NCBI GenBank assembly: GCA_905181585.1
Contig: CAJIYG010000005.1
Span: 96,615 to 160,614 of the forward strand
Source of the DNA: an uncultured Flavobacteriales bacterium
GTDB taxonomy: Bacteria; Bacteroidota; Bacteroidia; Flavobacteriales; BACL11
Direction: 5' to 3'
Length of the DNA stretch: 64,000 bases
Shown here: in pieces, positions 19,386-28,442 of the stretch
How positions within the stretch are numbered: position 1 is the stretch's first letter
Layout: the number at the start of each line of letters is the position of its first letter
Notes under the pieces: generated by a model
Told to the model about the DNA's origin: nothing
Database searches by the model: none
Seen by the model: only the letters and a program-made list of their open reading frames with translations
Made by a program: the position numbers and the translations under genes

Positions 19386-20324
19386 ATGAAATATCTTTTC
19401 AAATTTTTATATATTATAAATTCACTATTATTATTTACACTATTAATAAGTTATTTATCTCCAAATATAGACCCTATTAAATTCTGGCCAATTGCTTTTA
19501 CAGGACTGATATATCCTTTTTTATTTTTTATCAATCTAATATTTTTAATTTTCTGGTTTTTTAGCTGGAAAAAATATGTTTGGGCAAATATTATTATTGT
19601 ATTAGTAGGATCCTCTTTTATTGAAAGATTTATTGGAATTAATGAACTAGATAATCCCTCTAGTGATAATGAAATTTCAGTTCTATCATATAATGTTAGA
19701 TTATTTAATAAAAATAAGAATATAAAAGAAAAAGATATTAAGCCAAAAATTATAGATTTTCTTAATAGTGAAGACCCTAGTATACTATGTATACAAGAAT
19801 TTACAGAAAATTCAAACAATAACTACTTTGACTCTCTTAATACTAACTTTTTGATTAAAAATTCAAGGCTTCAAATTTTTTCAAAATTTCCAGAAATAAA
19901 AAGTGAAATTGTTGAAGATAATATATGTATTTATAAAGACTTAAAAGTTGGAAATGACACACTAAGAGTTTATAACATTCATCTCCATTCCAACTGGGCA
20001 AATAAAATAAAACTATCATTTCAAAACCGTAGTGAAGAAGTTAAAATGATTAAGAATAATATTCTATTAAGCCCATATAAAACATTAATTTGTGGAGATT
20101 TGAATGACACTCCTATGTCATATACTTATAAAACAATTTCAAAAGATTTTAATGATGCATTTGTGGTCTCAGGTAAAGGAATTGGAGACACTCATACATC
20201 CATACCATTATTAAGAATAGATTATATTTTTACAAGTACTGGTATTAGTACCTCTAAATATATGAAACATGAAGAAAGATACTCTGACCACCATGCAATA
20301 AGTTGTAGCATATACATGAATTAA
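19386..20324 (+). CDS. Endonuclease/exonuclease/phosphatase family protein, membrane anchored
   Basis: A 312-residue protein with two or three N-terminal membrane segments (about residues 5-80) and a C-terminal EEP domain. Domain motifs are SVLSYNVRLFN, CIQEFTE (metal-binding Glu), HLHSNW, CGDLNDTPMS (Asp/Asn) and the final SDHHAISC. The fold covers DNases, phospholipases and phosphatases, and nothing here fixes the substrate. It is the last gene of the mutL operon and is convergent with yajC, with only 8 bases between them. Confidence 0.85.
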   Translation: MKYLFKFLYIINSLLLFTLLISYLSPNIDPIKFWPIAFTGLIYPFLFFINLIFLIFWFFSWKKYVWANIIIVLVGSSFIERFIGINELDNPSSDNEISVLSYNVRLFNKNKNIKEKDIKPKIIDFLNSEDPSILCIQEFTENSNNNYFDSLNTNFLIKNSRLQIFSKFPEIKSEIVEDNICIYKDLKVGNDTLRVYNIHLHSNWANKIKLSFQNRSEEVKMIKNNILLSPYKTLICGDLNDTPMSYTYKTISKDFNDAFVVSGKGIGDTHTSIPLLRIDYIFTSTGISTSKYMKHEERYSDHHAISCSIYMN

Positions 20325-20332
20325 AAAAAAGA

Positions 20333-20629
20333 TTATTTTTCTGTTAAATCAGTTTTTCCTAACATTGAGACAGCAGATTGTTCAATTTTAAGCTTAGTTC
20401 CTCCATGCACTTCTATTACAAAAGTAGATTTACCAACTTCTATAATTTTTCCGTGAATACCACCTAGAGTAACAATTTTATCATTTGTTTTTAATTGTGA
20501 CCTGTACTGAGTCTCTTTTTTCTGCTTCTTTATTTGTGGTCTAATCATGAAGAAGTACATAACAAGAAAAATTAAACCAAACATTATTAAAGATGCGGTT
20601 CCTGACGTTTGAGCTTGTAATAAAATCAT
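20333..20629 (-). CDS. yajC: Preprotein translocase subunit YajC
   Basis: A 98-residue bitopic membrane protein associated with the SecDF complex. It has a short N-terminus, one membrane helix (about residues 12-28, ASLIMFGLIFLVMYFFMI), the family motif RPQIKKQKKE and a small C-terminal domain with DKIVTLGGIHGKIIEVG. It lies 5 bases after the DUF1573 gene in the run leuDH-nusB-DUF1573-yajC. Confidence 0.95.
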   Translation of the reverse strand: MILLQAQTSGTASLIMFGLIFLVMYFFMIRPQIKKQKKETQYRSQLKTNDKIVTLGGIHGKIIEVGKSTFVIEVHGGTKLKIEQSAVSMLGKTDLTEK

Positions 20630-20634
20630 ATTTT

Positions 20635-21093
20635 TTAGTTAATTATAACATTTCCTCTTATTGTTAATACTTTAGTATTAGGAATTGCATTAGTTAGTAC
20701 TGTAACTTTCTTAGTTTGTGAGCCAGATCTTCCTTTACTATTAAAGGTTACTTTAATTTCAGCTTCATCGCCAGGCTTGATAGGATCTTTAGGCCAGACA
20801 GGAACAGTACAACCACAGCTTCCTTTTGCGGAACTAATTATTAAATCAGCTTTACCTGAATTTTTGATAATAAAATTATGGCTTACGACCTCGCCTTGAG
20901 AAATATCGCCAAAATTATGCTCTTCTTTTTCGAATTGTACTATTGGCTGATTATTTTTTTTATTTGATTTTTCTAAAGATTGATTATTTACAATAACTTT
21001 TGAACTAATCTTCTTTTCATTTGAATTTACTTTTTTCACAGCATCATCACAACTAAATGCTAGAAAAGATAATATTATAAGAAATTTATACAT
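20635..21093 (-). CDS. DUF1573 lipoprotein
   Basis: A 152-residue exported protein. The N-terminus MYKFLIILSFLAFSC gives a lipobox-like signal with Cys15. The DUF1573 domain (about residues 48-150) contains HNFGDISQGEVVSHNF, the ASP-like strand ISSAKGSCGCTVPVWP and PGDEAEIKVTFNSKGRSG. The domain is immunoglobulin-like and its role is unknown. It is encoded between nusB and yajC in the same direction, an arrangement common in Bacteroidota. Confidence 0.88.
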   Translation of the reverse strand: MYKFLIILSFLAFSCDDAVKKVNSNEKKISSKVIVNNQSLEKSNKKNNQPIVQFEKEEHNFGDISQGEVVSHNFIIKNSGKADLIISSAKGSCGCTVPVWPKDPIKPGDEAEIKVTFNSKGRSGSQTKKVTVLTNAIPNTKVLTIRGNVIIN

Positions 21094-21116
21094 AATTTTT
21101 TTTTTAAATTAATAAA

Positions 21117-22046
21117 TCAAAGTAAGCCTTTTGCTGATTTTTTTATCATATTCTTGGATTTAAAATCATTAATAGCATTATCTAATAAGCCATTAACAAA
21201 CATTTTACTCTTCGTAGTACTATAATACTTAGATATTTCTATATACTCATTAAGTGTTACTTTAACAGGCAAATCTTCCATATTTAATATCTCACAAAAT
21301 GCCATCTTAATCAGAATCTGGTCCATCAATGCTATTCTTTCAAGATCCCAGTTTTTTGATTTATCAATAATAACTTTTTCATAATCTTCATTATTTAGAA
21401 TAGCACCAGAAAATAGTTCTTTCGAAAAATTTTTATCAGATAAATTTTTAAAAACACTTTTCTGATTAGCAAGTTTATACAATTTAAAATTCCCCATTAT
21501 AATAGTTGCAACAAAAGGAAGATCATCAATCCAATAAATACTATTTTCCTCTAAAACGTGATGAAGAACATGATTATTAAGAATATGGTTATTCAAAATA
21601 TTGTTAATAAACCTTACATCATCATCTTTGGTTGAATTTTCTAATAAAATAAATTTAGCATATGTTTCACTTTTAATTAATTCAATAAAAATTTTTCTTA
21701 TTAAATCATGATCATTATCGATTAAAACAGAAGATGATTTCTTCATTTTAGTTAATAAAGAAGAACTATTTTTTAAAATTTTAAAAATAAAATTGTCAGT
21801 AAATTTTGTATTTGGATTTAAATCTTCAGAGCTAGGTAAGAATTTCTTTTTGTTATCTTCAAAATAAGTTTCAGCATATTTAAAAATCTCCAATAAAAGA
21901 GATAATAAAACATTATGAAGCTCATTAATATTTTCAATATGCTTGAGCATTTCTTTTTCAGAAATAGAGATACTACTTTCCTTTTGAGAAAAGTAGGAAT
22001 AAAGTGATTGCATTACTTTTATTCTAATATGTCTTCTACTTATCAT
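21117..22046 (-). CDS. nusB: Transcription antitermination factor NusB
   Basis: A 309-residue Bacteroidota-type NusB, about twice the length of the Escherichia coli protein. The N-terminus MISRRHIRIKVMQSLYSYF and the C-terminal half (DQILIKMAFCEILNMEDLPVKVTLNEYIEISKYYS, then KMFVNGLLDNAI) carry the family signature. The middle (about residues 60-200) is a lineage-specific insertion. NusB binds boxA RNA with NusE/S10 and promotes antitermination on rRNA operons. The start overlaps the leucine dehydrogenase stop by one base. Confidence 0.92.
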   Translation of the reverse strand: MISRRHIRIKVMQSLYSYFSQKESSISISEKEMLKHIENINELHNVLLSLLLEIFKYAETYFEDNKKKFLPSSEDLNPNTKFTDNFIFKILKNSSSLLTKMKKSSSVLIDNDHDLIRKIFIELIKSETYAKFILLENSTKDDDVRFINNILNNHILNNHVLHHVLEENSIYWIDDLPFVATIIMGNFKLYKLANQKSVFKNLSDKNFSKELFSGAILNNEDYEKVIIDKSKNWDLERIALMDQILIKMAFCEILNMEDLPVKVTLNEYIEISKYYSTTKSKMFVNGLLDNAINDFKSKNMIKKSAKGLL

Positions 22047-23128
22047 TATTTATTATTTGACAACAGTCTTTGGTTTGCAATTTTAAGAGCAGCAGCATAG
22101 CTAGTGATATTTTCTACTTGTGATTTTCTAAGGATATCTAAAGTTGTATTATATATTTTCCTAGTTTGAGATAATGCTTCTTCTCTACTAAATTTTTTTA
22201 TCTCCGAGTAGACATTAATTAAACCTCCTGCATTAACCAAAAAATCTGGAGCAAAAATAATAGCTTTATTTGCAATTAACAATGAATCTCTATTTTCATC
22301 TTCCAATTGATTATTTGCTGCTCCACAAATTATAGAACATTTCAATTTTTCAATGCTTATTGGATTCAATGTTGCCCCTAGTGCACAGGGAGAATAAATA
22401 TCCATATCAAAATCAAACATTTCAGAAGATTGAATAGAATTTACATTGTATTTTTTACAAATTAAAGTAACTTGCTCTAAGTTGATATCGTTTATGAATA
22501 TTTCTGCTCCTTCATCATTTAGATGAGCAACTAAACTCTCGCCTACATGACCAACACCTTGAACAACAATTTTTTTTCCTTTTAAACTATCACTCCCCCA
22601 CTTATGCATAGCACATGCCTTCATTCCCATATAAACGCCATAAGCCGTTACAGGAGAAGGATCTCCACTTCCTCCTAATTTTTCAGGTATTCCAGTTACA
22701 TGCTTAGTGGCAAGTCTAACATACTCCATATCCTTTTCATTCATTCCAACATCTTCGGCCGTAATATAATTGCCATTAAGAGTATCTACAAATTTTCCGA
22801 AGCGCTGCATTAGTTCTGGAGTTTTCTGAGTTTTAGCATCACCTATTATAACAGCTTTACCACCTCCAAGTTCTAGTCCTGTTATAGCAGCTTTAAAAGA
22901 CATTCCTCTTGAAAGTCTTAGAACATCAATTACTGCTTCTTCTTCTGAAGAATAATCCCACATTCTTGTCCCTCCTAAAGCAGGACCAAGTTTTGTATTG
23001 TGAATAGCAATAATTGCTTTTAAGCCAGTTTTTTTATCTTGACAAAAAACTAACTGTTCATGCCCCATTACTTTCATAATTTCTAAAAAACTATTTTCTG
23101 ATTTTATTTGAGTAACATGACTAGACAT
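22046..23128 (-). CDS. Leucine/branched-chain amino acid dehydrogenase
   Basis: A 360-residue Glu/Leu/Phe/Val dehydrogenase family enzyme, deaminating branched-chain amino acids to 2-oxoacids with NAD. Features are GPALGGTRMWDY (about residues 48-59), the catalytic Lys in ELGGGKAVI, DVGMNEKDM, the Rossmann motif VVQGVGHVGESL (about 187-198) and FLVNAGGLINVY. Leucine dehydrogenase is the closest subgroup. It feeds branched-chain catabolism toward propionyl-CoA, which fits the methylmalonyl-CoA mutase at 2.4-5.4 kb. It is first gene of the nusB-DUF1573-yajC run and is divergent from the ABC transporter. Confidence 0.92.
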   Translation of the reverse strand: MSSHVTQIKSENSFLEIMKVMGHEQLVFCQDKKTGLKAIIAIHNTKLGPALGGTRMWDYSSEEEAVIDVLRLSRGMSFKAAITGLELGGGKAVIIGDAKTQKTPELMQRFGKFVDTLNGNYITAEDVGMNEKDMEYVRLATKHVTGIPEKLGGSGDPSPVTAYGVYMGMKACAMHKWGSDSLKGKKIVVQGVGHVGESLVAHLNDEGAEIFINDINLEQVTLICKKYNVNSIQSSEMFDFDMDIYSPCALGATLNPISIEKLKCSIICGAANNQLEDENRDSLLIANKAIIFAPDFLVNAGGLINVYSEIKKFSREEALSQTRKIYNTTLDILRKSQVENITSYAAALKIANQRLLSNNK

Positions 23129-23218
23129 ATATCTAATTTTTTTATGTTGTGCTAGAATTAAATTTAAAAAAAAATAATTTATTATCTAGTTTTTTAATCG
23201 TTCGCGAAATTACTTATT

Positions 23219-23226
23219 ATTTTTGT
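23219..23226 (+). promoter_or_regulatory. -7 element of the ABC transporter gene
   Basis: TATTTTTG matches TAnnTTTG, 29 bases before the ATG at 23256, in the 127-base divergent gap with leucine dehydrogenase. No clear -33 element is visible. Confidence 0.4.
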
Positions 23227-23255
23227 GCTTTCAAAAAAACATCCACATCAATTAA

Positions 23256-24995
23256 ATGCATCATTTAAAATATTTAAATAAATTCTTTTGGAAGTACAAA
23301 CAAACTCTCTGTTTGGGAATTGCATTTATAATAGTAGCAAATATATTTGCAATATATCCGGCAGAATTTGTTAGAGAAGCTCTTGATTATGTATTACAAA
23401 ATATTGAAGAGCCTAAAACAGGAAATCTTTCAAACACGCTTGTAAATTATGGTCTTCTTATTGTTGGCTGTGCAATTTTAAAAGGAATTTTTCTTTATTT
23501 CATGAGACAAACAATTATTGTAATGTCTAGAAAAATTGAATTTGACATTAAAAATGAAATATTTAACAAATACCAACAATTAAGTATCTCTTTTTACAAT
23601 GAAAATAAAATAGGAGACCTTATGAATAGAATAACTGAGGATGTAACTCGAGTTAGAATGTATATTGGACCAACTTTAATGTATGCAATAAACATTATTG
23701 TACTTTTTTTTCTTGTGATAACACAAATGTTAGCAGTTAGTAAAACATTAACGGCATTTGTTCTTTTTCCTTTACCTATTTTGGCTATTTCCATTTATTT
23801 TGTCAGTAGTAAGATAAATAGACAAAGTGAGCAAGTTCAAGCTCAGCTTTCAGAAATAACATCAATATCTCAAGAAACATTTTCAGGAATACAGATTATT
23901 AAGTCATTTACAAATGAGAATAATTCTTTAAAAGTTTTTTTTGAAAGCTGTAAAGAATACACAAGAAAACAAATTAAATTAGTAAAAATAGAAGCTGTCT
24001 TTATTCCACTAATAATAACATTAATTGGCTTAAGCACTATTCTAACAATATATGTTGGAGGATTAGAAGTTTTCGCTGGCAGAATAAGTGCAGGAAATAT
24101 TGCAGAATTTATTATCTATGTCAATATGTTAGCTTGGCCTGTAGCTTCCATAGGATGGGTAACTTCTTTAATACAAAGAGCTTCTGCCTCACAAGAACGA
24201 ATAAATGAATTTCTAAATTTAGAACCAAGAATTAGAAATTTTAATAATGCTCAAACTCTTATTAGTGGAGATATCTCATTTAAAGAAATATCTTTAACTT
24301 ATAGGGATACAAAAATAAAAGCATTAGATAAAATATCTTTTGATATTAAAGAGGGATCAACTCTTGGAATATTTGGAAAAACAGGCTCTGGAAAATCAAC
24401 TATTGCTAATTTAATATGTAGAATTTTAGATTTAGATAGTGGTAATATAAGCTTTGGACATATTCCTATAAAAAAATTAAATCTTAATAATCTAAGATCA
24501 TCAATTGGATATATTCCACAAGATGGTTATCTTTTTTCTGGAACTATTAAAGAAAATATTGCTTTTTCTAAAGATGTTATTGATGAAAATCAAATTATAT
24601 TATCAGCAAAAAAAGCTGATATTTTAGATGAAATAAATAAATTTCAAGATGGTTTTAATACAATTGTTGGAGAAAGAGGTGTACAGCTTTCAGGTGGCCA
24701 AAGACAGAGACTAGCCATTGCTAGAGCATTTTATAAAAATCCAGATATTTATATTTTTGATGATTGCTTATCAGCAGTAGATGCAAATAAAGAGAAAGAA
24801 ATACTAAAGAATCTTCAGAATGAAACTAAAAATAAAACAACCATAATTATTAGTCATAGAATTTCAACTTTTCAAAATGCAGATAAAATAATTGTTTTAA
24901 ATTCAGGAGTTTTAGTTGATAGCGGTAATCATGAAGAGCTTATCTCAAGAGAAGGGTTTTATAAAGAAATTCATATTAGTCAATCAAAAAAATAA
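23256..24995 (+). CDS. ABC exporter, fused membrane and ATPase domains
   Basis: A 579-residue type IV ABC exporter half-transporter related to MsbA and multidrug exporters. Six membrane helices span about residues 1-310. The ATPase has Walker A GKTGSGKST (about 373-381), a Q-loop in YIPQDGYLFSG, the signature LSGGQRQRLAIARA and Walker B IYIFDDCLSAVD. The residue after the Walker B Asp is Asp rather than the usual catalytic Glu; I recall this DDCLSAVD form from other Bacteroidota exporters. Substrate cannot be inferred; lipid or drug export is a guess. Confidence 0.92.
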   Translation: MHHLKYLNKFFWKYKQTLCLGIAFIIVANIFAIYPAEFVREALDYVLQNIEEPKTGNLSNTLVNYGLLIVGCAILKGIFLYFMRQTIIVMSRKIEFDIKNEIFNKYQQLSISFYNENKIGDLMNRITEDVTRVRMYIGPTLMYAINIIVLFFLVITQMLAVSKTLTAFVLFPLPILAISIYFVSSKINRQSEQVQAQLSEITSISQETFSGIQIIKSFTNENNSLKVFFESCKEYTRKQIKLVKIEAVFIPLIITLIGLSTILTIYVGGLEVFAGRISAGNIAEFIIYVNMLAWPVASIGWVTSLIQRASASQERINEFLNLEPRIRNFNNAQTLISGDISFKEISLTYRDTKIKALDKISFDIKEGSTLGIFGKTGSGKSTIANLICRILDLDSGNISFGHIPIKKLNLNNLRSSIGYIPQDGYLFSGTIKENIAFSKDVIDENQIILSAKKADILDEINKFQDGFNTIVGERGVQLSGGQRQRLAIARAFYKNPDIYIFDDCLSAVDANKEKEILKNLQNETKNKTTIIISHRISTFQNADKIIVLNSGVLVDSGNHEELISREGFYKEIHISQSKK

Positions 24996-25010
24996 GTATC
25001 TTTTTTTTAC

Positions 25011-25018
25011 TATATTTG
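25011..25018 (+). promoter_or_regulatory. -7 element of the DUF3276 gene
   Basis: TATATTTG matches TAnnTTTG, 59 bases before the ATG at 25078. A T-run precedes it and no -33 TTG is visible. Confidence 0.4.
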
Positions 25019-25077
25019 TTAGGAGTTAATTAAAACTTAATTAAAGCTTAAGTTTTAATATTGAATTTTTATTAAAT

Positions 25078-25371
25078 ATGAGTGAAAGAAAAGAAATAGA
25101 AGAAATATTTTCAAAATCTGTAAGAGCAGGAAGAAGAACATATTTTTTTGATGTTCGTTCCACTCGAGCAAATGACTATTATTTGACGATCACTGAAAGT
25201 AAAAGAGATTTTCATGAAGATGGAACACCTTTTTATAAAAAACATAAAATCTATTTGTATAAAGAAGATTTTAAAGATTTTGAAGAGGCTTTTACTCAAG
25301 TTAGTAAATTTATAATAAAAGAGAAAGGAGAAGAAGTAATCTCTGATTACAAACCAAAAAATAAAAACTAA
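25078..25371 (+). CDS. PUR-alpha-like nucleic-acid-binding protein (DUF3276)
   Basis: A 97-residue protein matching the Bacteroidota DUF3276/PUR family. The sequence EIFSKSVRAGRRTYFFDVRST is followed by NDYYLTITESKR and KHKIYLYKEDFKDF. PUR domains bind single-stranded DNA or RNA, and the spirochaete member is an RNA-binding regulator. A similar post-transcriptional role here is inference. It stands alone between the ABC exporter and parA with gaps of about 80 and 120 bases, in keeping with its own promoter. Confidence 0.85.
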   Translation: MSERKEIEEIFSKSVRAGRRTYFFDVRSTRANDYYLTITESKRDFHEDGTPFYKKHKIYLYKEDFKDFEEAFTQVSKFIIKEKGEEVISDYKPKNKN

Positions 25372-25492
25372 AGTCATTAATAAAAACTTTTCTTAACAAC
25401 TTATTTTTTTTGTTAATAATTTCAATCTAAATTTTTCAACTAAGTATTCAATAGCATCGTATTTTTATCAAATAAAGATTTGATATTTAAAT

Positions 25493-26290
25493 ATGACTAA
25501 AGTTATAGCAATTGCTAATCAAAAAGGTGGAGTTGGAAAAACTACAACAGCTATTAATTTATCAGCCTGTCTGGGTGTTTTAGAAAAAAAAGTATTATTA
25601 ATTGATTCAGATCCACAAGCAAATACTACATCAGGAGTAGGGTTTGATTATACTCAAATTAAAGTTGGTACTTATGAATGCCTAATAGGAAAAAACTCTG
25701 CCAAAGAAGCTGTTTTACACACTTCAAGTCCAAACTTAGATATTATTCCTGCTAATATTGATCTAGTAGCAGCTGAAATTGAATTAGTTGATTCCAAAGA
25801 ACGCGAATTTTGTCTTAAAAAGTCAATTGAAGATTTAAAAGAAGAATATGATTACATTTTAATTGACTGTGCTCCTTCATTAGGAATATTAACTTTAAAT
25901 GCTTTAGCAGCAGCTGATTCTGTTATTGTTCCTATTCAATGTGAATACTTTGCTTTAGAAGGTCTTGGAAAACTTTTAAATACTATAAAAATCATACAAC
26001 AAAGATTAAATAATAATCTAATAATAGAAGGTCTATTATTGACAATGTATGATACTAGATTAAGACTTTCAAACCAAGTTGTAGAAGAAGTTAAAACTCA
26101 TTTTCAAGATATGGTTTTTAAAACAATTATTCATAGAAATGTTCGTTTAGGAGAATCTCCTTCTTACGGTGAAACTATTATTATTCATGATGCTGCTAGC
26201 AAAGGAGCAATTAACTACCTAAATCTTGCAAATGAAATTATCTCTAAACACAAGATTGAAAGTAATAAAGACACTTTAATAAATGAATAA
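25493..26290 (+). CDS. parA: Chromosome partitioning ATPase ParA
   Basis: A 265-residue ParA/Soj ATPase. The deviant Walker A KGGVGKTT is at residues 11-18, with IDSDPQANTTSG as the A' motif and DYILIDCAPSLGILT as Walker B. It acts with ParB on nucleoid DNA to segregate origins. It overlaps parB by 8 bases. I searched by eye for a parS-like palindrome (such as TTTCACGTGAAA) near parAB and saw none; parS may lie elsewhere or differ. dnaA lies 25 kb away in the window, consistent with an origin-proximal location. Confidence 0.95.
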   Translation: MTKVIAIANQKGGVGKTTTAINLSACLGVLEKKVLLIDSDPQANTTSGVGFDYTQIKVGTYECLIGKNSAKEAVLHTSSPNLDIIPANIDLVAAEIELVDSKEREFCLKKSIEDLKEEYDYILIDCAPSLGILTLNALAAADSVIVPIQCEYFALEGLGKLLNTIKIIQQRLNNNLIIEGLLLTMYDTRLRLSNQVVEEVKTHFQDMVFKTIIHRNVRLGESPSYGETIIIHDAASKGAINYLNLANEIISKHKIESNKDTLINE

Positions 26291-27194
26291 AAAAAGAAAT
26301 GCTCTTGGAAGAGGACTCTCAGCAATTTTAAGAAACCCTGAAACCGATATTACAAGTAACAAAGAAATATCATCTGCTACTACAGTTGCCAACACATCAG
26401 AAATTTTAATAGATAATATTCAAATTAACCCTTTTCAGCCAAGAAAAGAATTTAATAAAGAAAACCTTTACCAATTATCTGAGTCTATTAGAAATTTAGG
26501 TATTATTCAGCCTATTACGGTTAGAAAACTTGGATATGACAAATATCAACTTATTTCAGGAGAAAGAAGACTAAGAGCCTCAAAACTGTTAAAAATCAAG
26601 TCAATTCCTGCATATATTAGAATTGCAAAAGATCAACAAATGCTTGAAATGGCTCTTGTTGAGAATATTCAACGTCAAGAGCTTAATCCAATTGAAATTG
26701 CGCTATCTTTTAAAAGATTAATTAAAGAATGTAATCTTACTCAAGAAGCTTGTGGAGAAAGGCTAGGAAAGAATAGATCTACAATAACAAATTTTCTAAG
26801 ACTACTTAAGTTACCCATTGAAATACAGGATGGATTACAAAGAAAAAAAATAACAATAGGACATGCTAGAGCTTTGATAAATTTAGATGATGATCAAAAG
26901 AAAATAAATATATTCCATGATATTATTGCAAATGATTTTTCAGTTAGGGAAGTAGAACAAATTGTAAAAGATTTTTCTGACATTAATTATAAAAGATCTA
27001 GTAAAATAAAGAAGACAATAACTACAGAGCCACTCCCTTTTACGTATCAAAAAATGCTACATGACATATCTACAAATCTAGAAACTGAAGTGCTTTTTAA
27101 TAGAAATAAGAAAGGCAATGGTAAAATTATTATTCCATTTGAAAATGATAAAGATTTAGAAGGAATTTTAAAAAAATTTAAACTGAAAAATTGA
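26283..27194 (+). CDS. parB: Chromosome partitioning protein ParB
   Basis: A 303-residue ParB CTPase/DNA-binding protein. N-terminal RNALGRGLSAIL is the ParA-interacting start. The CTP-binding domain includes NPFQPRKEFN, ISGERRLRASKLL and MALVENIQRQELNPIE (about residues 80-145). A helix-turn-helix (LTQEACGERLGKNRSTITNFLRLLKLP) and a C-terminal dimerisation region follow. It is translationally coupled to parA, and its stop overlaps the TTG start of the DUF5683 gene. Confidence 0.95.
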   Translation: MNKKRNALGRGLSAILRNPETDITSNKEISSATTVANTSEILIDNIQINPFQPRKEFNKENLYQLSESIRNLGIIQPITVRKLGYDKYQLISGERRLRASKLLKIKSIPAYIRIAKDQQMLEMALVENIQRQELNPIEIALSFKRLIKECNLTQEACGERLGKNRSTITNFLRLLKLPIEIQDGLQRKKITIGHARALINLDDDQKKINIFHDIIANDFSVREVEQIVKDFSDINYKRSSKIKKTITTEPLPFTYQKMLHDISTNLETEVLFNRNKKGNGKIIIPFENDKDLEGILKKFKLKN

Positions 27195-27694
27195 TTAATT
27201 TTTTGTCTAAAATAGCATTAACTATCTCAATTTTATGTTTAGCAAATTTATGCTTTTCTCAGACAATATATAAATCTCCTAAAAAAGCAGCGCTACTTTC
27301 TATCTTGCCTGGTGCAGGTCAAGTTTATACAAAAAAGTATTGGAAGGTTCCTATAATATACTCTGCACTAATTTACACTGCCTACCAAATAAATGATAAT
27401 AATAAAAACTATAATCTTTATAAAAACTTGTACTTAGACAGGTCTAATAATATTTTAGACGAATCTCCTTTCTCAGATACTCAATTAATTTCTCTAAAAG
27501 ATCAATACAGAAGAAATAGAGAAATATCCATAATGTATTTTTCATTAACTTATATATTAAATATTATAGATGCATCAGTTAATGCACATCTTTTTGATTT
27601 TGAAATAAATGAGGATATATCCTTAAAAATTCAACCTATTTTATTTCAAAATAATTTTTATAGCTCAATAAATTTAAATTTAAATCTTTATTAG
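27191..27694 (+). CDS. DUF5683 exported protein
   Basis: A 167-residue protein with a signal peptide (NFLSKIALTISILCLANLCFSQ). The DUF5683 pattern follows: SPKKAALLSILPGAGQVYTKKYWKVPIIY, then YRRNREISIMYFSLTYILNIIDASVNAHLFDFE. The apparent start is TTG 27191, overlapping the parB stop (TTGA); a second TTG at 27203 is possible and no ATG precedes the signal. Cluster position between parB and dapB is usual in Bacteroidota. Probably envelope-associated; function unknown. Confidence 0.82.
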   Translation: MINFLSKIALTISILCLANLCFSQTIYKSPKKAALLSILPGAGQVYTKKYWKVPIIYSALIYTAYQINDNNKNYNLYKNLYLDRSNNILDESPFSDTQLISLKDQYRRNREISIMYFSLTYILNIIDASVNAHLFDFEINEDISLKIQPILFQNNFYSSINLNLNLY

Positions 27695-28357
27695 ATGAAT
27701 ATAGCAATATTTGGAAATGGAAGAATGGGTAAATTAATTGCAATAATTGCCAAGCAAAGAGGTCATATAATAATTGCAACTTCAGATAATAAAAACCCTG
27801 CTAAAGCTATCAATTTAAAAAATGTGGATGTTGCAATTGACTTCAGCACTCCTAATTCAGCATTTGAAAATATTATTCATGCAATTAACAATAATACTCC
27901 CATAATTTCAGGCACTACAAATTGGTTAGAAAATTATGATAAGGTAAAAAAGAAATGCCTCACTTCAAATGGAGCTTTTTTATACTCATCAAATTTTAGT
28001 ATTGGTATGAATTTACTATTTAAACTTAATAAAAAGTTAGCTCATCTAATAAAAGATTATGATTATAAAAGTTTAATAACCGAAACTCATCATCTTAAAA
28101 AACTTGATTCTCCTAGTGGAACAGCAATAACTTTACAGCAAGATTTAAAAAATATTCTAAGCAAAGAAATTAAGATTAAATCTAATAGAATTAAAGATAG
28201 TATTGGTACTCATAAGGTTGTATTCTCTTCAGAAATTGATGATATAGAAATAAAACATACCGCAAAATCAAGAAATGGATTTGCTATAGGTGCAATTATA
28301 GCTGCTGAATGGATAGTTGATAAAAAAGGCGTATACTCACTTGAAGATATTTTTTAA
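27695..28357 (+). CDS. dapB: 4-hydroxy-tetrahydrodipicolinate reductase
   Basis: A 220-residue DapB that reduces hydroxy-tetrahydrodipicolinate with NAD(P)H in lysine and diaminopimelate synthesis. The Rossmann motif is GNGRMGK (about residues 7-13), followed by DFSTP, the SGTTNW segment, ETHHLKKLDSPSGTA with the catalytic His/Lys region, and the C-terminal KSRNGFAIGAIIAAEW. It is somewhat shorter than the usual 235 residues of Bacteroidota. It starts directly at the end of the DUF5683 gene. Confidence 0.93.
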   Translation: MNIAIFGNGRMGKLIAIIAKQRGHIIIATSDNKNPAKAINLKNVDVAIDFSTPNSAFENIIHAINNNTPIISGTTNWLENYDKVKKKCLTSNGAFLYSSNFSIGMNLLFKLNKKLAHLIKDYDYKSLITETHHLKKLDSPSGTAITLQQDLKNILSKEIKIKSNRIKDSIGTHKVVFSSEIDDIEIKHTAKSRNGFAIGAIIAAEWIVDKKGVYSLEDIF

Positions 28358-28442
28358 TGTCACAGTAATTTAAGTAAGATTACTATATAGAAGATTTTAA
28401 TGTAAGATTAAATGTTTTATTATTGCAAAAAAATTTAACAAA

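Noticed and set aside
25372..25492. parS site or tRNA in the gap before parA
   Set aside because: No palindrome resembling known parS and no cloverleaf with a CCA-type end was visible; only AT-rich sequence.
27191..27203. TTG start of the DUF5683 gene as a sixth frameshift
   Set aside because: No upstream ATG in a neighbouring frame would add conserved residues. The TTG overlapping the parB stop gives a complete signal peptide, so a non-ATG start is simpler. The same reasoning applies to the TTG start of mutL at 16101.
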